Source: Cannabis sativa | Taxonomy: Eukaryota; Streptophyta; Magnoliopsida; Rosales; Cannabaceae | NCBI RefSeq assembly: GCF_029168945.1 | Contig: NC_083602.1 | Coordinates: forward strand, 73,242,600 to 73,306,599 | Length of the DNA stretch: 64,000 nucleotides | Reading direction: 5' to 3' | Part shown: one piece after another, positions 26,745 to 38,077 of the stretch | Layout: each line of letters opens with the position of its first letter | Position numbering within the stretch: the stretch's first letter is position 1 | Translations under genes and position numbers: made by a program | The notes under the pieces: model-generated | What the model was told of the DNA's origin: nothing | What the model saw: the letters and a program-made list of their open reading frames with translations, nothing else | Database searches by the model: none

Positions 26745-27915
26745 TTTCAAACGTTTCAGATTTTTTATGCATAAGGTAAATATGTCCATATCTAGAGTAA
26801 TCGTCAATGAAAGTGACAAAGTACTCATAACCACCTCGGGCTTTTACATTCAAAGGTCTGCAAACATCTGAATGCACTAACCCTAGGGGTTGTTTGGCAC
26901 ACTCTCCCTTTGCAGAGAAAGAACGTTTGGTCAGCTTTCCTTCTAGGCAAGACTCGCAAACAGGTAATTCACCTAAGACGACATTTTTCAATGGACCGTC
27001 TTTGGTTAACCTATTTAGTCTGTCATAGCCTATTTGACCTAAACGTAAATGCCATAGATATGTTTCATTATCATCATCGATCTTTTGCTTTTTGTGGTTT
27101 CTAGGTTTAGCTACTTTTAAAAGTTCGTTATGTAGGGTAAATGGTGTTTTTGGTCTAAGAACATAAAGCCCCTGTTCCATGGATGCAACACAAATATGAA
27201 TGTCATTTCGAGAAATGGTAGAACCAGAACTCGAAAAATCTAATTTGTATTGTTGCAATTGTAAGCATGAAACAGAAACCAAGTTTCTACTGAAATTTGG
27301 AATGTATAAGACATTGTCTAATTCCAAAATTCTGTTTTGAAACTTGAGTTTGGCTTTTCCTCTAGCTCTAACCGAAACCATTTCGCCATTACCAACCTTA
27401 AGTTTCAACTCTCCGAATTTCAAATAATTCCATTTCTCAAGCCATTGCAATGAACAACTTACATGGTTTGTAGACCCAGAATCAAGAATCCAAATGGATT
27501 TATCATTCTCTAAAACACATGATTTGAAGACTAAAGCATCACTGCTTATTCGTTTGTGAATTGTTGTTCTTGCTGGTTCATTTTGTTGTGAAGTATAACT
27601 TGAGGAAGTGGAATCACTTTCTCTTATCTTCTCAACTAAGCTTGAAATAGTAGGATTTATGGAGTTATGAACTATTTGCTCTTCAGAGTGAACAATTCCC
27701 AGCTTACCTGCTTTCTGGAATTTCATGTTCATCATGAGCACATTTGAAGTATTACTCTGACCAGGAGTTTTATTCATATCTTCAAGTTCATTTGCTAAGA
27801 TATTAACTAGGAGTGGATTGGGATGAGGGTTATTGGCACTACAATACATCAATAAAACAGAAGTAAGGTTTAGGTTCAAATTCATACACAAGTTCAGAAA
27901 ATAACAAATAATCAC
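26745..27915 (-). pseudogene. copia protease, GAG-pre-integrase and integrase N-terminus (element A)
   Basis: Minus-strand frame of about 400 codons. Order seen: an unrecognised N-terminal region of about 120 residues, protease with WILDSGSTNHV, the zinc-binding pre-integrase domain (LWHLRLGQIGYDR...CESCLEGK), and the first catalytic Asp region (HSDVCRP, FIDDYSRYG). In the HHCC motif the second histidine is replaced by glutamine (HLRLGQ for the usual HLRLGH), which should impair zinc binding. No capsid domain or CCHC knuckle precedes the protease, so gag appears to be missing. The first residues of the frame may not be the natural start. Confidence 0.85.
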
Positions 27916-28061
27916 ATATGTTATAAAAATACCAAATCTAACATAGTTTATTTTCCAAGGTTTCCAACATAATGAAATACAGTGTTCCGGTAGGCGAGAG
28001 TCAAAGATAACATTATTTGAATAGAGTAGTCAGCTCATCTAAAATAAAACCATTTTAGCAA
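27916..28061 (-). other. leader of A, fragment next to pol
   Basis: Non-coding. Carries the first GGCGAGAGTCAA motif (about 27981-28004) and ends at the insertion of C; the last five bases AGCAA are the target duplication. The sequence resumes at 39341. Confidence 0.85.
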
Positions 28062-28248
28062 TGTTAGGCTATTTTTAGCCTATGTTTTGGATCTAATTTA
28101 TGTGCGTTTTTAGCTGTGTTAGGACGGAATTACGCTTGTTTTCTATGTTTTCAGGTTCTTTGGAATAAAAGATGTCTCGGGGGCAGAAATTAAACAAGAG
28201 ACGGGCTGAGCCAAGAAAACGCAAATTACGGGTTATTTTGTACATCTG

Positions 28249-28416
28249 GCCGCGGCTAGATATAGCTTGGCCGCGGCTAGATCCCAAAATAACGAAAATT
28301 TAGAGCTGCTTCAGTGGCCGCGGCGAGGCTCCATATGGCCGCGGCTAAAAGGTGCTTACAGAAAGCACCCAATTTTGCAATATTCTCGCCGCGGCGAGAG
28401 GAAGCTTGGCCGCGGC
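28249..28416. promoter_or_regulatory. three pairs of GCCGCGGC palindromes in C 5' LTR
   Basis: Copies start at 28249, 28270, 28317, 28338, 28388 and 28409. Within every pair the starts are exactly 21 bp apart (13-bp spacer). The copy at 28388 sits in the 14-bp palindrome CTCGCCGCGGCGAG. The cluster lies 54 to 221 bp upstream of the TATA box. The same array is in the 3' LTR (38265-38432). Role in transcription is inference from position. Confidence 0.75.
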
Positions 28417-28469
28417 GAGATCCCGTACGGACCAGGGGCATTTTCATCCATCGAACCCTAAATTTCAAG

Positions 28470-28477
28470 TATAAATA
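28470..28477 (+). promoter_or_regulatory. TATA box in C 5' LTR
   Basis: TATAAATA in CAAGTATAAATAGAAAAC, downstream of the palindrome array and about 850 bp before the LTR end. Confidence 0.6.
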
Positions 28478-29325
28478 GAAAACTGCGATTGGAAGTCTGG
28501 GAGAGCGATTTGGAACCCTAAAACACAGCTGAGAGCGGCAGGAAGAGCATAGAGATTCGAGTGAAGATCCAGAATTCATCCTCAAACAGTTCTTTTCTTT
28601 ATTCCTCTTTAATTTATTTATGTTGAATATTGCTATAGGAATGGTTATGGATTTATTTCTGAACTAAATTTCCCATTTAGGGAGGATGATGATTGTTGTT
28701 TAATGTTTTGCCTAGTTAATGTTTAATTACCATTCCTCAATTCTTGTGTGTGAAATTATCTTAGTTTGTTCTTAATTTCATGTTTAAGATTGATCACCTT
28801 GTGCATGCTCTATGATCTCAATTCAAAATCTGAAAAGTGAGAATTGAGAATGCTAAAATTAAGATAATCAATGTTCTATGTGAAACGAAAGTATTTGCAT
28901 GACTTATGTGACGAGTAGATTATTACTTAATGCTGATTTCATGTTAGTTTAATTAAGGAATTAATTAGATAACATGTGATTTAGAATCTAGAAGATCTGA
29001 AAGGAGCTAGGTTATTTCATAATCTGTCATTCACTGCAAGAATAGGATAGTAATTAATCATTAACGATTTGGGTAAACAACAACAGGATTCTCCTCCCTA
29101 TTGTCTCATCTTGCTCAACCTTAAATTGTGTTATTAAGTTTTCTGAATTTCTTTCATATTTTACTGTTTTTAAATCATACTTGCTTTCGATTTACCGAAT
29201 AGAATCATAAGTATAATTTAGTGGTACTTAATCCAATTCCCTGTGGGATCGACCTCACCTGTGTGAGATTTACTACTTGATTGCGTATACTTGCGTAGTG
29301 TTTATAATTTTTCGCAACAAGTTTT

Positions 29326-29343
29326 TGGCGCCGTTGCCGGGGA
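29326..29343 (+). other. primer binding site of C (tRNA-Asp)
   Basis: TGGCGCCGTTGCCGGGGA, six bases after the LTR. It is complementary to the 3' end of plant tRNA-Asp(GTC) and typical of Athila elements. Confidence 0.9.
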
Positions 29344-29466
29344 ATTGTTAAAGATTAATATTACATAAAATTATACTAACTTCTACTTTGGTATATTTTC
29401 TCTTGCTGATTTTTCTAACCTTTTTCTTGCAATATTTTCTTGATTTATTTCAGGAATCCTAAGTGC

Positions 29467-32400
29467 ATGCGCCGTCAAGGACAAACAGTCATATTACCAG
29501 TTGATCCTGAAATTGAGAAAACTTGCAGGAGGAATCGAAAGAACAAGAGGCAAGAAAGAGTTTCAGCAACTGCTGAAACATCAGAGATCATGGCTGCGAA
29601 TGTGAACAATAATGCTGGAAACAATGGGGGTAATAACGGTAATAATGGAGGTGCCGTGGAAGACCAAGCTAATGGCCGTAGCTTGAGAGATTACATTCTC
29701 CCTACTCTGACGGGAGTGCAGTCATGTATCAGGCCACCGGCAGTGGATGCAAACAATTTCGAGATTAAGCCTGCCATCCTTCAAATGGTGCAGTCTTCAG
29801 TTCAGTTTGGTGGTCTCCCTTCTGAAGATCCTAATTTGCATCTCTCTAACTTCATGGAACTTTGTGAAACTTTTAAAGTTAACGGAGTTAGCGATGATGC
29901 CATTCGACTGAGGTTGTTTCCATTCTCGCTCAGAGAACGAGCCAAGAGTTGGTTGAATTCTTTGCCACCTAATTCTATTGCTACATGGAATGATCTGGCA
30001 ACAAAATTCTTGTCAAAGTTCTTTCCTCCAGCTAAGTCTGCAAAGCTGAGAGGAGAAATCAATAATTTCTGCCAACAAGATAATGAATCTCTCCATGAGG
30101 CTTGGGAGAGGTTTAAAGATCTGATCAGGAGGTGTCCTCATCATGGTATAGAGAAGTGGATGCTGGTTCATAACTTTTATAACGGGCTGGTTGGTAATAC
30201 TAGAACTTTAATAGATGCAGCAGCGGGTGGAGCTTTTATGAGAAAGAGTGCTAATGAAGCGTATGATCTATTGGAGGAGATGGCTCTAAACAATCAGCAG
30301 TGGCCAACTGAAAGGAGTCAATCTAAGAAGGTAGCTGGTGTGTTAGAAGTTGATGCCATCACAAAGTTAACAGCTCAGGTTGAGGCATTGACTAAAATCA
30401 TTGCAGGGCAAGCTAAACAAGCCCAAATTGTTTGTGAGTTATGTGGAGGAAGTCATCATTTTTCAGAGTGTCAAGCAGATGTGGATGATTTGCCAATGGA
30501 TGAAGCTAAAGCCATTGGGAATTTTTCACAGAACAACAACAACAACAATTATGGGTTCAACCAGGGTAACAACCAAAGAAATAGTGGGTTCTATCAACAA
30601 AGAAATCAGAACCAACAGTTTAATCAGCAACAAGCCTCTGGTGGAAGTTCTAGTTTGCAGACAGATTTACTGCTCCAATTCATGACTGAAACTAGATCTT
30701 CAATTAAAGACCTGCAGACTCAGATGGGCCAGCTAGCAACTCAGGTAGCAACCCGCCCTCAAGGGAATTTGCCTAGCACAACTGAAGTTAATCCCAAAGA
30801 AAATTGCAAGGCAATTACCCTGAGGAGCGGTAAGAAGTATGATGGGCCCGAGTTACCACAACCAATTGAGGTAGACGAAGAAATAATTGCTCAACCAGTG
30901 CAAACACCAACACCAACAGCAGAGAAGGCTACTGACAGCCCAGCAGCATCACCACAGTCTCCACCAATTAGTATTGATCATCATGTAAAAATACCCTATC
31001 CTCAGAGGCTCAGAAAGTCAAGCTTAGATAAGCAGTTCACCAAGTTTCTAGAAGTCTTCAAAAGACTTCACATTAACATTCCTTTTGCTGAAGCTCTAGA
31101 GCAGATGCCAAGTTATGTGAAGTTTATGAAGGAAATTTTGTCAAAGAAGAGGAAGATGGAAGACTATGAGACAGTGGCTCTAACTGAAGAGTGTAGCGCT
31201 ATTCTACAGAAGAAACTCCCTCCAAAACTCAGAGATCCAGGGAGTTTCACTATTCCTTGTACTATTGGTAAAATTGAAGGAATAAATGCACTATGTGATT
31301 TGGGAGCCAGTATAAACTTAATGCCTTTGTCAGTGTTTAAAAGATTGCAGCTAGGTGAAGCAAAGCCAACTACTGTAACTCTTCAATTGGCAGATCGATC
31401 GCTAGCTCACCCAAGAGGAGTCATTGAAGATGTGTTAGTAAAGGTGGACAAGTTCATCTTTCCAGCTGATTTCATTGTTCTGGATATGGAAGAAGATAGT
31501 AATGTTCCTATCATCCTGGGTAGACCTTTCTTGGCAACAGGGAAAGCACTAATTGATGTTCAGAAAGGAGAGTTAAAGCTAAGGGTACAAGGAGATGAAG
31601 TTGTATTTAATGTGCTCAAAGCAATGACCTATCCTACGGCTAGTGACAACTGTTTTGCAATTGATGTGGTGGACCAGTTGGTGGAGACAAAGACACATGC
31701 TGAAGATCCTCTTAATCTGAGTTTGGTACAAGAAGAGGTGGTGGAACAAGACGGTAAGGAAGCTTATGAGTATGCTTTGTGGCTCGATTCTTATGGACCA
31801 CTGAATAGAAAATATTATGAAGAGTTAGGAGTCATACCAACAAAGCCTACCCCATCTACTGAAAAGCCTCCTCAACTAGAGTTAAAAGTCTTACCAGAGC
31901 ATCTCAGGTATGAATATTTGGGAGAAAATAAGACACTTCCTGTTATTGTGGCTTCTTCCCTATCTTCTGTAGAGACAGATAAGCTATTACGGGTTCTAAG
32001 GAAGCATACAAAAGCCATTGGATGGACTTTAGCAGATATTAAAGGGATCAGCCCTTCAACTGTAATGCATAGAATCTTAATGGAGGAAGGAGTGAAGCCA
32101 ACCATTGATGCACAACGTAGATTAAATCCACCAATGAAGGAGGTTGTCAGAAAAGAAGTCTTGAAGTGGTTAGATGCCGGGGTAGCGTATCCTATTTCAG
32201 ACAGTAAATGGGTGAGTCCAGTCCAAGTTGTTCCAAAGAAAGGAGGGATGACGGTGGTAAAGAACGAGAAGAATGAACTCATCCCAACTAGAACTGTCAC
32301 GGGATGGAGAATTTGCATTGACTACCAAAAACTCAACAAGGCCACAAGAAAAGATCACTTTCCACTCCCATTCATTGATCAGATGTTAGACAAGTTGGCA

Positions 32401-34002
32401 GGACAAGAGTACTATTGTTTCCTAGATGGGTACTCAGGGTATCACCAAATAGCTATAGCACCGGAGGATCAAGAGAAAACAACATTCACATGTCCATATG
32501 GTACTTTTGCTTTTCGACGAATGCCATTTGGGCTGTGTAATGCTCCAGCAACATTTCAGAGGTGTATGATGGCCATATTTTCAGATTTAATAGAAAAGTG
32601 CATCGAGGTGTTCATGGATGATTTTTCAGTGTTTGGCTCATCGTTTGACCAATGTCTGAGCAACTTGGAATTGGTTTTAGCAAGATGTGAAGACTCTAAT
32701 TTGGTGCTGAACTGGGAAAAGTGCCATTTCATGGTTACAGAAGGAATAGTGCTGGGACATAAAATCTCAAAAGAAGGTATTGAGGTTGACAGAGCCAAAG
32801 TATCTACAATTGAGAACTTGCCTCCTCCAGTTTCAGTTAAGGGAGTTCGAAGCTTCTTGGGTCATGCCGGGTTTTATAGAAGATTTATCAAAGATTTCTC
32901 CAAAGTGGCCAAACCGCTATCCAATCTTCTAGCTAGTGGAGTACCTTTTGAATTTGGGAAAGATTGTCTTGAAGCATTCCAGATTCTCAAGGAGAAGTTA
33001 ATCTCAGCACCGATCGTAACTACACCAAACTGGGAATTACCTTTTGAAATCATGTGCGATGCAAGTGATTATGCTATTGGAGCAGTTTTGGGACAACGGG
33101 TTGACAAGGTATTCAGAACCATTTACTATGCAAGCAAAACCTTGAATGATGCCCAACTAAACTACGCTACTACAGAAAAAGAGATGCTGGCTATAGTGTT
33201 TGCATGTGACAAATTTCGACCCTACTTGATTGGCAATAAAGTGATAGTGTATACAGATCATTCAGCAATCAAATACTTGATGACTAAGAAGGATGCCAAA
33301 CCACGACTGATTCGATGGGTTCTTCTTTTGCAAGAATTTGATCTAGACATAAAAGACAAGAAGGGTACTGAGAATTTGGTGGCAGATCACTTATCAAGAC
33401 TAGAACTTGAAGAAAGTCAGAATACGAAAGAGGTACAAATAAATGAACAATTTCCCGATGAACAACTCTTTAGTGTGAGGGAAAGTCTTATGGTACCATG
33501 GTATGCTGATTATGTTAACTACTTAGCTGCTAATATCACTCCTCCTGAGCTATCTCGCCAACAATTAAAGAAATTCTTTTCCGAGGTAAAACATTACTAC
33601 TGGGAAGAGCCAATCCTCTACAAGCACTGTGCAGATCAGATAATAAGAAGGTGTGTGCCTGAAGAGGAGATGTACTCTATTCTTAATCACTGTCATGCTT
33701 TACCATGTGGGGGACACTTCAGTGGAACTAGAACAGCTGCCAAAGTGTTGCAAAGCGGGTTCTTTTGGCCAACGCTTTTCAAAGATGCTAGTACTTTTGT
33801 GAAGGCATGTGATCGTTGTCAGCGTACAGGTAACATCTCAAGGAGAAACGAAATGCCTTTGACAGGCATCTTGGAAGTAGAGTTGTTTGATGTATGGGGG
33901 ATAGACTTTATGGGTCCTTTTCCTTCATCGTTTAGCAATCTATACATTTTACTAGCTGTGGATTACGTATCAAAATGGGTAGAAGCTGCGGAACACCACT
34001 AA
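29467..34002 (+). pseudogene. Athila gag-pol through first part of integrase (element C)
   Basis: The ATG at 29467 gives 1,511 residues. Domains in order: a retrotransposon gag region (about 100-290), a CCHC-like knuckle [13 protein letters not shown] (323-335), protease with DLGAS (611-615) and ILGRPF (about 682), reverse transcriptase with first catalytic Asp in [10 protein letters not shown] (987) and FMDDF (1049-1053), RNase H starting at [10 protein letters not shown] (Asp 1198) and ending in ADHLSRLE, then the integrase zinc finger (HCH...CDRC, about 1407-1450) and first catalytic Asp in GIDFMGP (1480). The frame hits TAA at 34000-34002 after an extra base near 33990, where the integrase continues in the next frame. 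A CAG preceded by pyrimidines just before the start could be a splice acceptor; I cannot tell. Confidence 0.9.
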
Positions 34003-34777
34003 TGATGGAAAAACAGTTCTTCGGTTCCTTCAGAAGAATATATTCACACGGTTTGGTACTCCCCGAGCGATCATAAGCGATGAAGGGAGTCATTTCTGCA
34101 ACAAACAGTTCGAAGCACTCCTTTCAAAGTATGGTGTTCGTCATCGAAATGCCCTTCCCTATCATCCGCAAAGTAATGGCCAAGCTGAGATTTCTAACCG
34201 GGAAATAAAGATGATTCTGGAGAAAACGGTGCAGAGATCAAGGAAAGATTGGTCAAGAAAGTTGGATGACGCATTGTGGGCCTACAGAACAGCGTTCAAA
34301 ACGCCAATCGGGATGTCACCATATCGGTTGGTGTTTGGAAAGGCGTGTCATTTACCGGTGGAGTTAGAACACAAAGCTTATTGGGCAATGAGAACTCTAA
34401 ACATGGACATAAAAGCTGCTGGGCAGAAAAGACTACTACAGTTGGATGAGTTGGAAGAATTTCGAAATGAAGCTTATGAAAACGCCAAGATTTACAAGGA
34501 AAGAACTAAGAGATGGCATGACCGAAATCTAGTCAGAAAGGAGTTTCAACCTGGTCAACAAGTTCTACTCTTCAACTCAAGACTAAAGTTGTTTCCTGGT
34601 AAATTAAAATCAAGGTGGTCAGGGCCATTTACGGTGATCAAAGTGTTTCCCTACGGAGCAGTGGAACTAAAAGGAGAAAGTCCTAATACTTTCAAAGTGA
34701 ATGGACAGCGATTAAAGCTCTACTTGGGAGGTCAATTTGATCAAACCAAGTCCGCCATGATTCTGGCGCCACTATGA
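33992..34777 (+). pseudogene. Athila integrase, second half (element C)
   Basis: Starting just after the frameshift, this frame carries the remaining integrase: second catalytic Asp in IISDEGSHF (codon 34079-34081), catalytic Glu in [10 protein letters not shown] (34188-34190), the [20 protein letters not shown] block and a C-terminal domain with [22 protein letters not shown]. It is open all the way to TGA near 34775, so the single-base shift is the only lesion seen in this pol. The first ATG available in this frame is at 34211, too late to yield a working enzyme. Given nearly identical LTRs, the shift arose at or after insertion, or is a sequencing error. Confidence 0.88.
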
Positions 34778-35612
34778 AGATCTCGATCAACGTCTAGCTA
34801 AGCGACGATAAAGTCAGCGCTAATTGGGAGGCAACCCAAATTTCTTTATGATTTAGTGAATTATTTTTAGTTCTTGCTGTTATTTTTCTTTCCTAAAAAA
34901 AAAAAAAAAAATGGGACTCGCTCAGTGGCCGCGGCGAGATAGACCTTGGCCGCGGCCAAAAGGTCCTTACAGAGAGGGCTAAAATTTATCGAAATCTAGC
35001 CGCGGCGAGGCTCCATATGGCCGCGGCTAGACTGGTCAGATTCCCCTTTTTAAACTCCAAATCCCTAACATTTTAAATCAAACCCCACATTCAACCCTTA
35101 CATTCTCCAGCCGAAAAAAAACCCTCATCAACCTATCTTCTTCATCTAACCCCATTCAAACCAATTTTCATCAAAATTATCCATAAACTCTCATCCTAAA
35201 TCATCATAATCCCTTATTTCTTTCATCTAACACCCTTTTCCCCTAAAAATCTACTCCAAAATCCCTATATCTCACTTAACTTTCAAAAAAAAAAAATCAC
35301 TATTCACCTTCTTCTTCCCTAAAGCTTCAAGGTTCTCATCAATGGAGGTTGACTAAAGAGTGATTTTCATTGAGGTAACAAATTTTAATTTCTCTACACA
35401 AGTTTGATTGGATTATTTGTGGATTGCTAGAGAGTATTAGACTTTGTGTTGAAATTTTTGGAATTGTTGCTCATACATTGTTGAATATTATTGTGGTGAG
35501 TGCAATTGAGTGTGATTGTGTAAGGGTTAAATCCCGGGAAGTCAATTTTTAAGGGGAAGTGCTGTCAAAATTTTGAAAAATCTTGAGAGTTAGAAAAAAA
35601 AATTTGGGTGCT
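34778..35612 (+). other. spacer between pol and the additional ORF of C
   Basis: Non-coding. An A run at about 34894-34911 is followed by two pairs of GCCGCGGC (starts 34928, 34949, 34999 and 35020), again 21 bp apart within pairs. The flanks (AAAAGGTCCTTACAGA) match the LTR (AAAAGGTGCTTACAGA). Then comes a C-rich, leader-like stretch (35040-35330). Confidence 0.8.
34928..35027. promoter_or_regulatory. internal copy of the palindrome-pair module
   Basis: Two GCCGCGGC-N13-GCCGCGGC pairs about 590 bp before the additional ORF. The second pair has the same spacer (GAGGCTCCATATG) as the middle pair of the LTR. It may be a duplicated promoter module for the downstream ORF; that is inference. Confidence 0.6.
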
Positions 35613-36788
35613 ATGGGTCCAAAGAGGTCAAGAGTGAGTGAGGAAGTGGGAGCGTCATCATCCAACCCACCTAGGGGTCGCTCTAATCTTGATAGAGTAA
35701 GGTTTACCAACATGGATGCTCAAGAGTGGTTTTTGAAATTGAAAGATAGGCCATTCATTGAAGATAGGGGAATAGACATTGTAAACCTAAGCCAAACTGC
35801 AAACATCCCTCCTGCCTTTGCGTCTATTAGAGATCAAATCTTAAATAGGCAGTGGACTAAATTTGTAGATGTCACTGAGCGGGGTAACCAAACTCTAGCT
35901 TTAGAGTTCTTAGCCAACTGGCCTGAGAGAGAGGATGGCAAAGTAAGAGTTAGGGGGGTTAAGGTGCCTGCTTCCACAGCCGATATCCATGCTCTTTATG
36001 AACTTCCAACCTTTACTATAGAGCAGCAACCTTTGAAGCAGCAAATCCGAACAAAGAGTTTGGATTATGTGGATATAGCCGAAACTCTAGGGTATCCAGG
36101 ACTTAGATTTCATACCTATGATGGAGAACCGTATCAATTGTTTCGGTGTGAACTCAACCAAATAGCCAAAGCGTGGCTGTACTTTGTCAGTGCAAGGTTG
36201 CTCCCGAACAAACACTTTTCTGATGCTCAGATTGACAGGCTCAAATATGTTTATGGAATTATGAAAGGGTATAATTTGAATGTGGGGGACATCGTTCGAT
36301 TGACATTCGATATAATGGTTGAGGGTTCTTGTGGTGGTGGACTTGGGCTTGCTGGCATTATCACTGATCTATGTGAGAAACATAGAGTACCACAGTACTC
36401 TTATGATACTAAGGTAGCGCCGCAGCGTAGTATCAATTTATCCACTGTTATGCGACTCAAACCTCCTCATCCTCATGGTCAACCACCAGCTCGGGGAGAT
36501 CCTCCCGCACAAGAACAAGAGGAGCATGACGACATTGAACCAGCACGTCTTGTCGGGCCTCTTGACCCTGCCATGCAGTACACTCACAATCAGCTGAATT
36601 ATCTGATTCAGCAAAACATGCATATGCAAAATTACATGGCCCAGAGGAGTATCTTTGATGAGCAGCAGGTGGCTCAATTGAACACACTTGTCACGAGGAT
36701 GAATATCGGTGTGGATGATCCAAACTATTTTCCCATGCCACCCCGTTTCAACCCTTATGACCAGCCACCGCCGCCAAACCCCTTTTAA
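35613..36788 (+). CDS. additional Athila ORF with putative plant transposon protein domain
   Basis: Intact frame of 391 residues from ATG 35613, which begins MGPKRSRVSEE. The central region (about 90-260) resembles the uncharacterised 'putative plant transposon protein' domain found in many plant retroelement ORFs: LEFLANWPERE, VRVRGVKVPAS, ADIHALYELP, a WLYFVSARLLPNKHFS segment, NVGDIVRLTFDIM and ITDLCEKHRVP. The C-terminus is proline-rich with a glutamine/methionine-rich helical stretch (QYTHNQLNYLIQQNMHMQNY). No signal peptide or membrane helix is evident, so it does not look like an envelope protein although it lies in the env position. Function is unknown. Its preservation next to a frameshifted integrase fits a very recent insertion. 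Confidence 0.7.
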   Translation: MGPKRSRVSEEVGASSSNPPRGRSNLDRVRFTNMDAQEWFLKLKDRPFIEDRGIDIVNLSQTANIPPAFASIRDQILNRQWTKFVDVTERGNQTLALEFLANWPEREDGKVRVRGVKVPASTADIHALYELPTFTIEQQPLKQQIRTKSLDYVDIAETLGYPGLRFHTYDGEPYQLFRCELNQIAKAWLYFVSARLLPNKHFSDAQIDRLKYVYGIMKGYNLNVGDIVRLTFDIMVEGSCGGGLGLAGIITDLCEKHRVPQYSYDTKVAPQRSINLSTVMRLKPPHPHGQPPARGDPPAQEQEEHDDIEPARLVGPLDPAMQYTHNQLNYLIQQNMHMQNYMAQRSIFDEQQVAQLNTLVTRMNIGVDDPNYFPMPPRFNPYDQPPPPNPF

Positions 36789-38060
36789 GGGGCTCAGGTA
36801 AGTTTCTCTCACCCTGGTTTATTTTCACACATTGGGGACAATGTGCATTTTAGTTTGGGGGGGGGGGGAAACTTAATTTATTTTTTTCGCATTTATTTGT
36901 TCTAGTTTAGTTTGTTTTAGTTTTTTTTAGTCTTGCATGATAGCTAAATTGAAAGATTGATTGAACTGTTGTTATTCACTTGTGCAATGGATTAAAACAT
37001 AAACTGTGTGCTTGACTTGCAACTGTTTGAATTAAGATGGATGTGTGCTAGGAAGTGATTCATGTAGACTTAAAACATTTGCTATTCTCACGTATCACCT
37101 CTGTTCTATTTGGTTTGTGGAATGATTGATTGAACATGGAATAGAATTTGTATGACATACTCTCTTGAAGCGAAATCCTTGATATTTTCTGTTTGGAAAG
37201 TGATTTAGGCAAGTTTTCTTTGGAATGATTGAGCCTTTCAAGCCTACCTAGAAATTTTTACCATAGTATACCCAAAGTTGAGCCTTAGCTTGTTTTTTTT
37301 TTTTAAAAAAAAAATTTCACCACTTAACTGAGCTGAATTCGTTATCTTAAACTCTTTTCACCCTGAACATACCTTATTATGCCATGAGCCTTGAAGCAAG
37401 TTTGGGGGGGATAAGTGCTGTAAGTGAAAAAAAAAAAAAACAAAACAAAATAAAGTGTAGGAATGAGAGATTGTGAAAAGAAAAGAAAAAAAGAATAATA
37501 TTGTGTGTTGGGCCTATAAAAAAAAAGAAAGAAAAAATGTATTCTTGAAAAAAGTTAAGAAAATTATGAGGTACACACATAAGAAAAATTGCAATCTCTT
37601 ATTTCTGTTTTTGGGATATATGGAAAGAAAGCAAAATAAATGGCTAGGCTTGCTTGGTTAAAAGTGTTCATGGTATAGTATAGCTTAAATGACTTCTCAC
37701 CTACCCATGTACCTAAGCCATGTTGATGTTAACCGAAAAAGACCTATTGATTCTGAATAGAAATTTGTCAACATTAGTGGAGAGAGGTATGTCATTCAAA
37801 CTTATTGATCATGTGTTAGTGGGATGTTGGAAAGTTTAGAACAGTTGTGATGTTGATGGCAATTGAGATGTTGTATGTTTGTATGAATTACTTACTTGTA
37901 AATTGCACATTCAACTTAGTTCTTAGAGTTGGCAAGTTGAAATTCTGGTTATTGATGGATTGAAGTTGTACAGGTGGTGGTAACAGTTAAATTGTCGGAA
38001 AGTTTAGCTATCATTGTCAGTTTTTTTAGTTTAGTCTTAGTACTCGGGGACGAGTAAAGA
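36789..38060 (+). other. 3' untranslated region of C
   Basis: About 1.3 kb without a reading frame. It includes two polypurine-tract-like sites (AGTTTGGGGGG near 36852-36868 and 37398-37408), several A runs and the conserved phrase CATTGGGGACAATGTGC at about 36831. Confidence 0.75.
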
Positions 38061-38077
38061 GTCAGTTTGGGGGAGTT
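38061..38077 (+). other. polypurine tract of C
   Basis: GTCAGTTTGGGGGAGTT, directly abutting the 3' LTR. Confidence 0.85.

Larger units (their letters stand above)
28062..29319 (+). repeat. 5' LTR of C
   Basis: Starts TGTTAGGCTATTTTTAGCC and ends TTCGCAACA. It holds three pairs of GCCGCGGC palindromes (28249-28416) upstream of a TATA box at 28470-28477. The short frames on both strands around 28093-28585 recur unchanged in the other LTR and look incidental. Confidence 0.96.

Noticed and set aside
28093..28585. Overlapping frames on both strands in the Athila LTR, duplicated at 38109-38601
   Set aside because: They lie over the GC-rich palindrome array and upstream region of the LTR and are identical only because the LTRs are; no protein similarity.
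31872..32318. Minus-strand frames opposite Athila and Tekay pol (31872-32318, 32556-32798, 53294-53593)
   Set aside because: Shadows of strongly coding sequence on the other strand.
37377..37661. Lysine- or phenylalanine-rich frames in the 3' region of C
   Set aside because: Products of A-rich low-complexity sequence, present on both strands.
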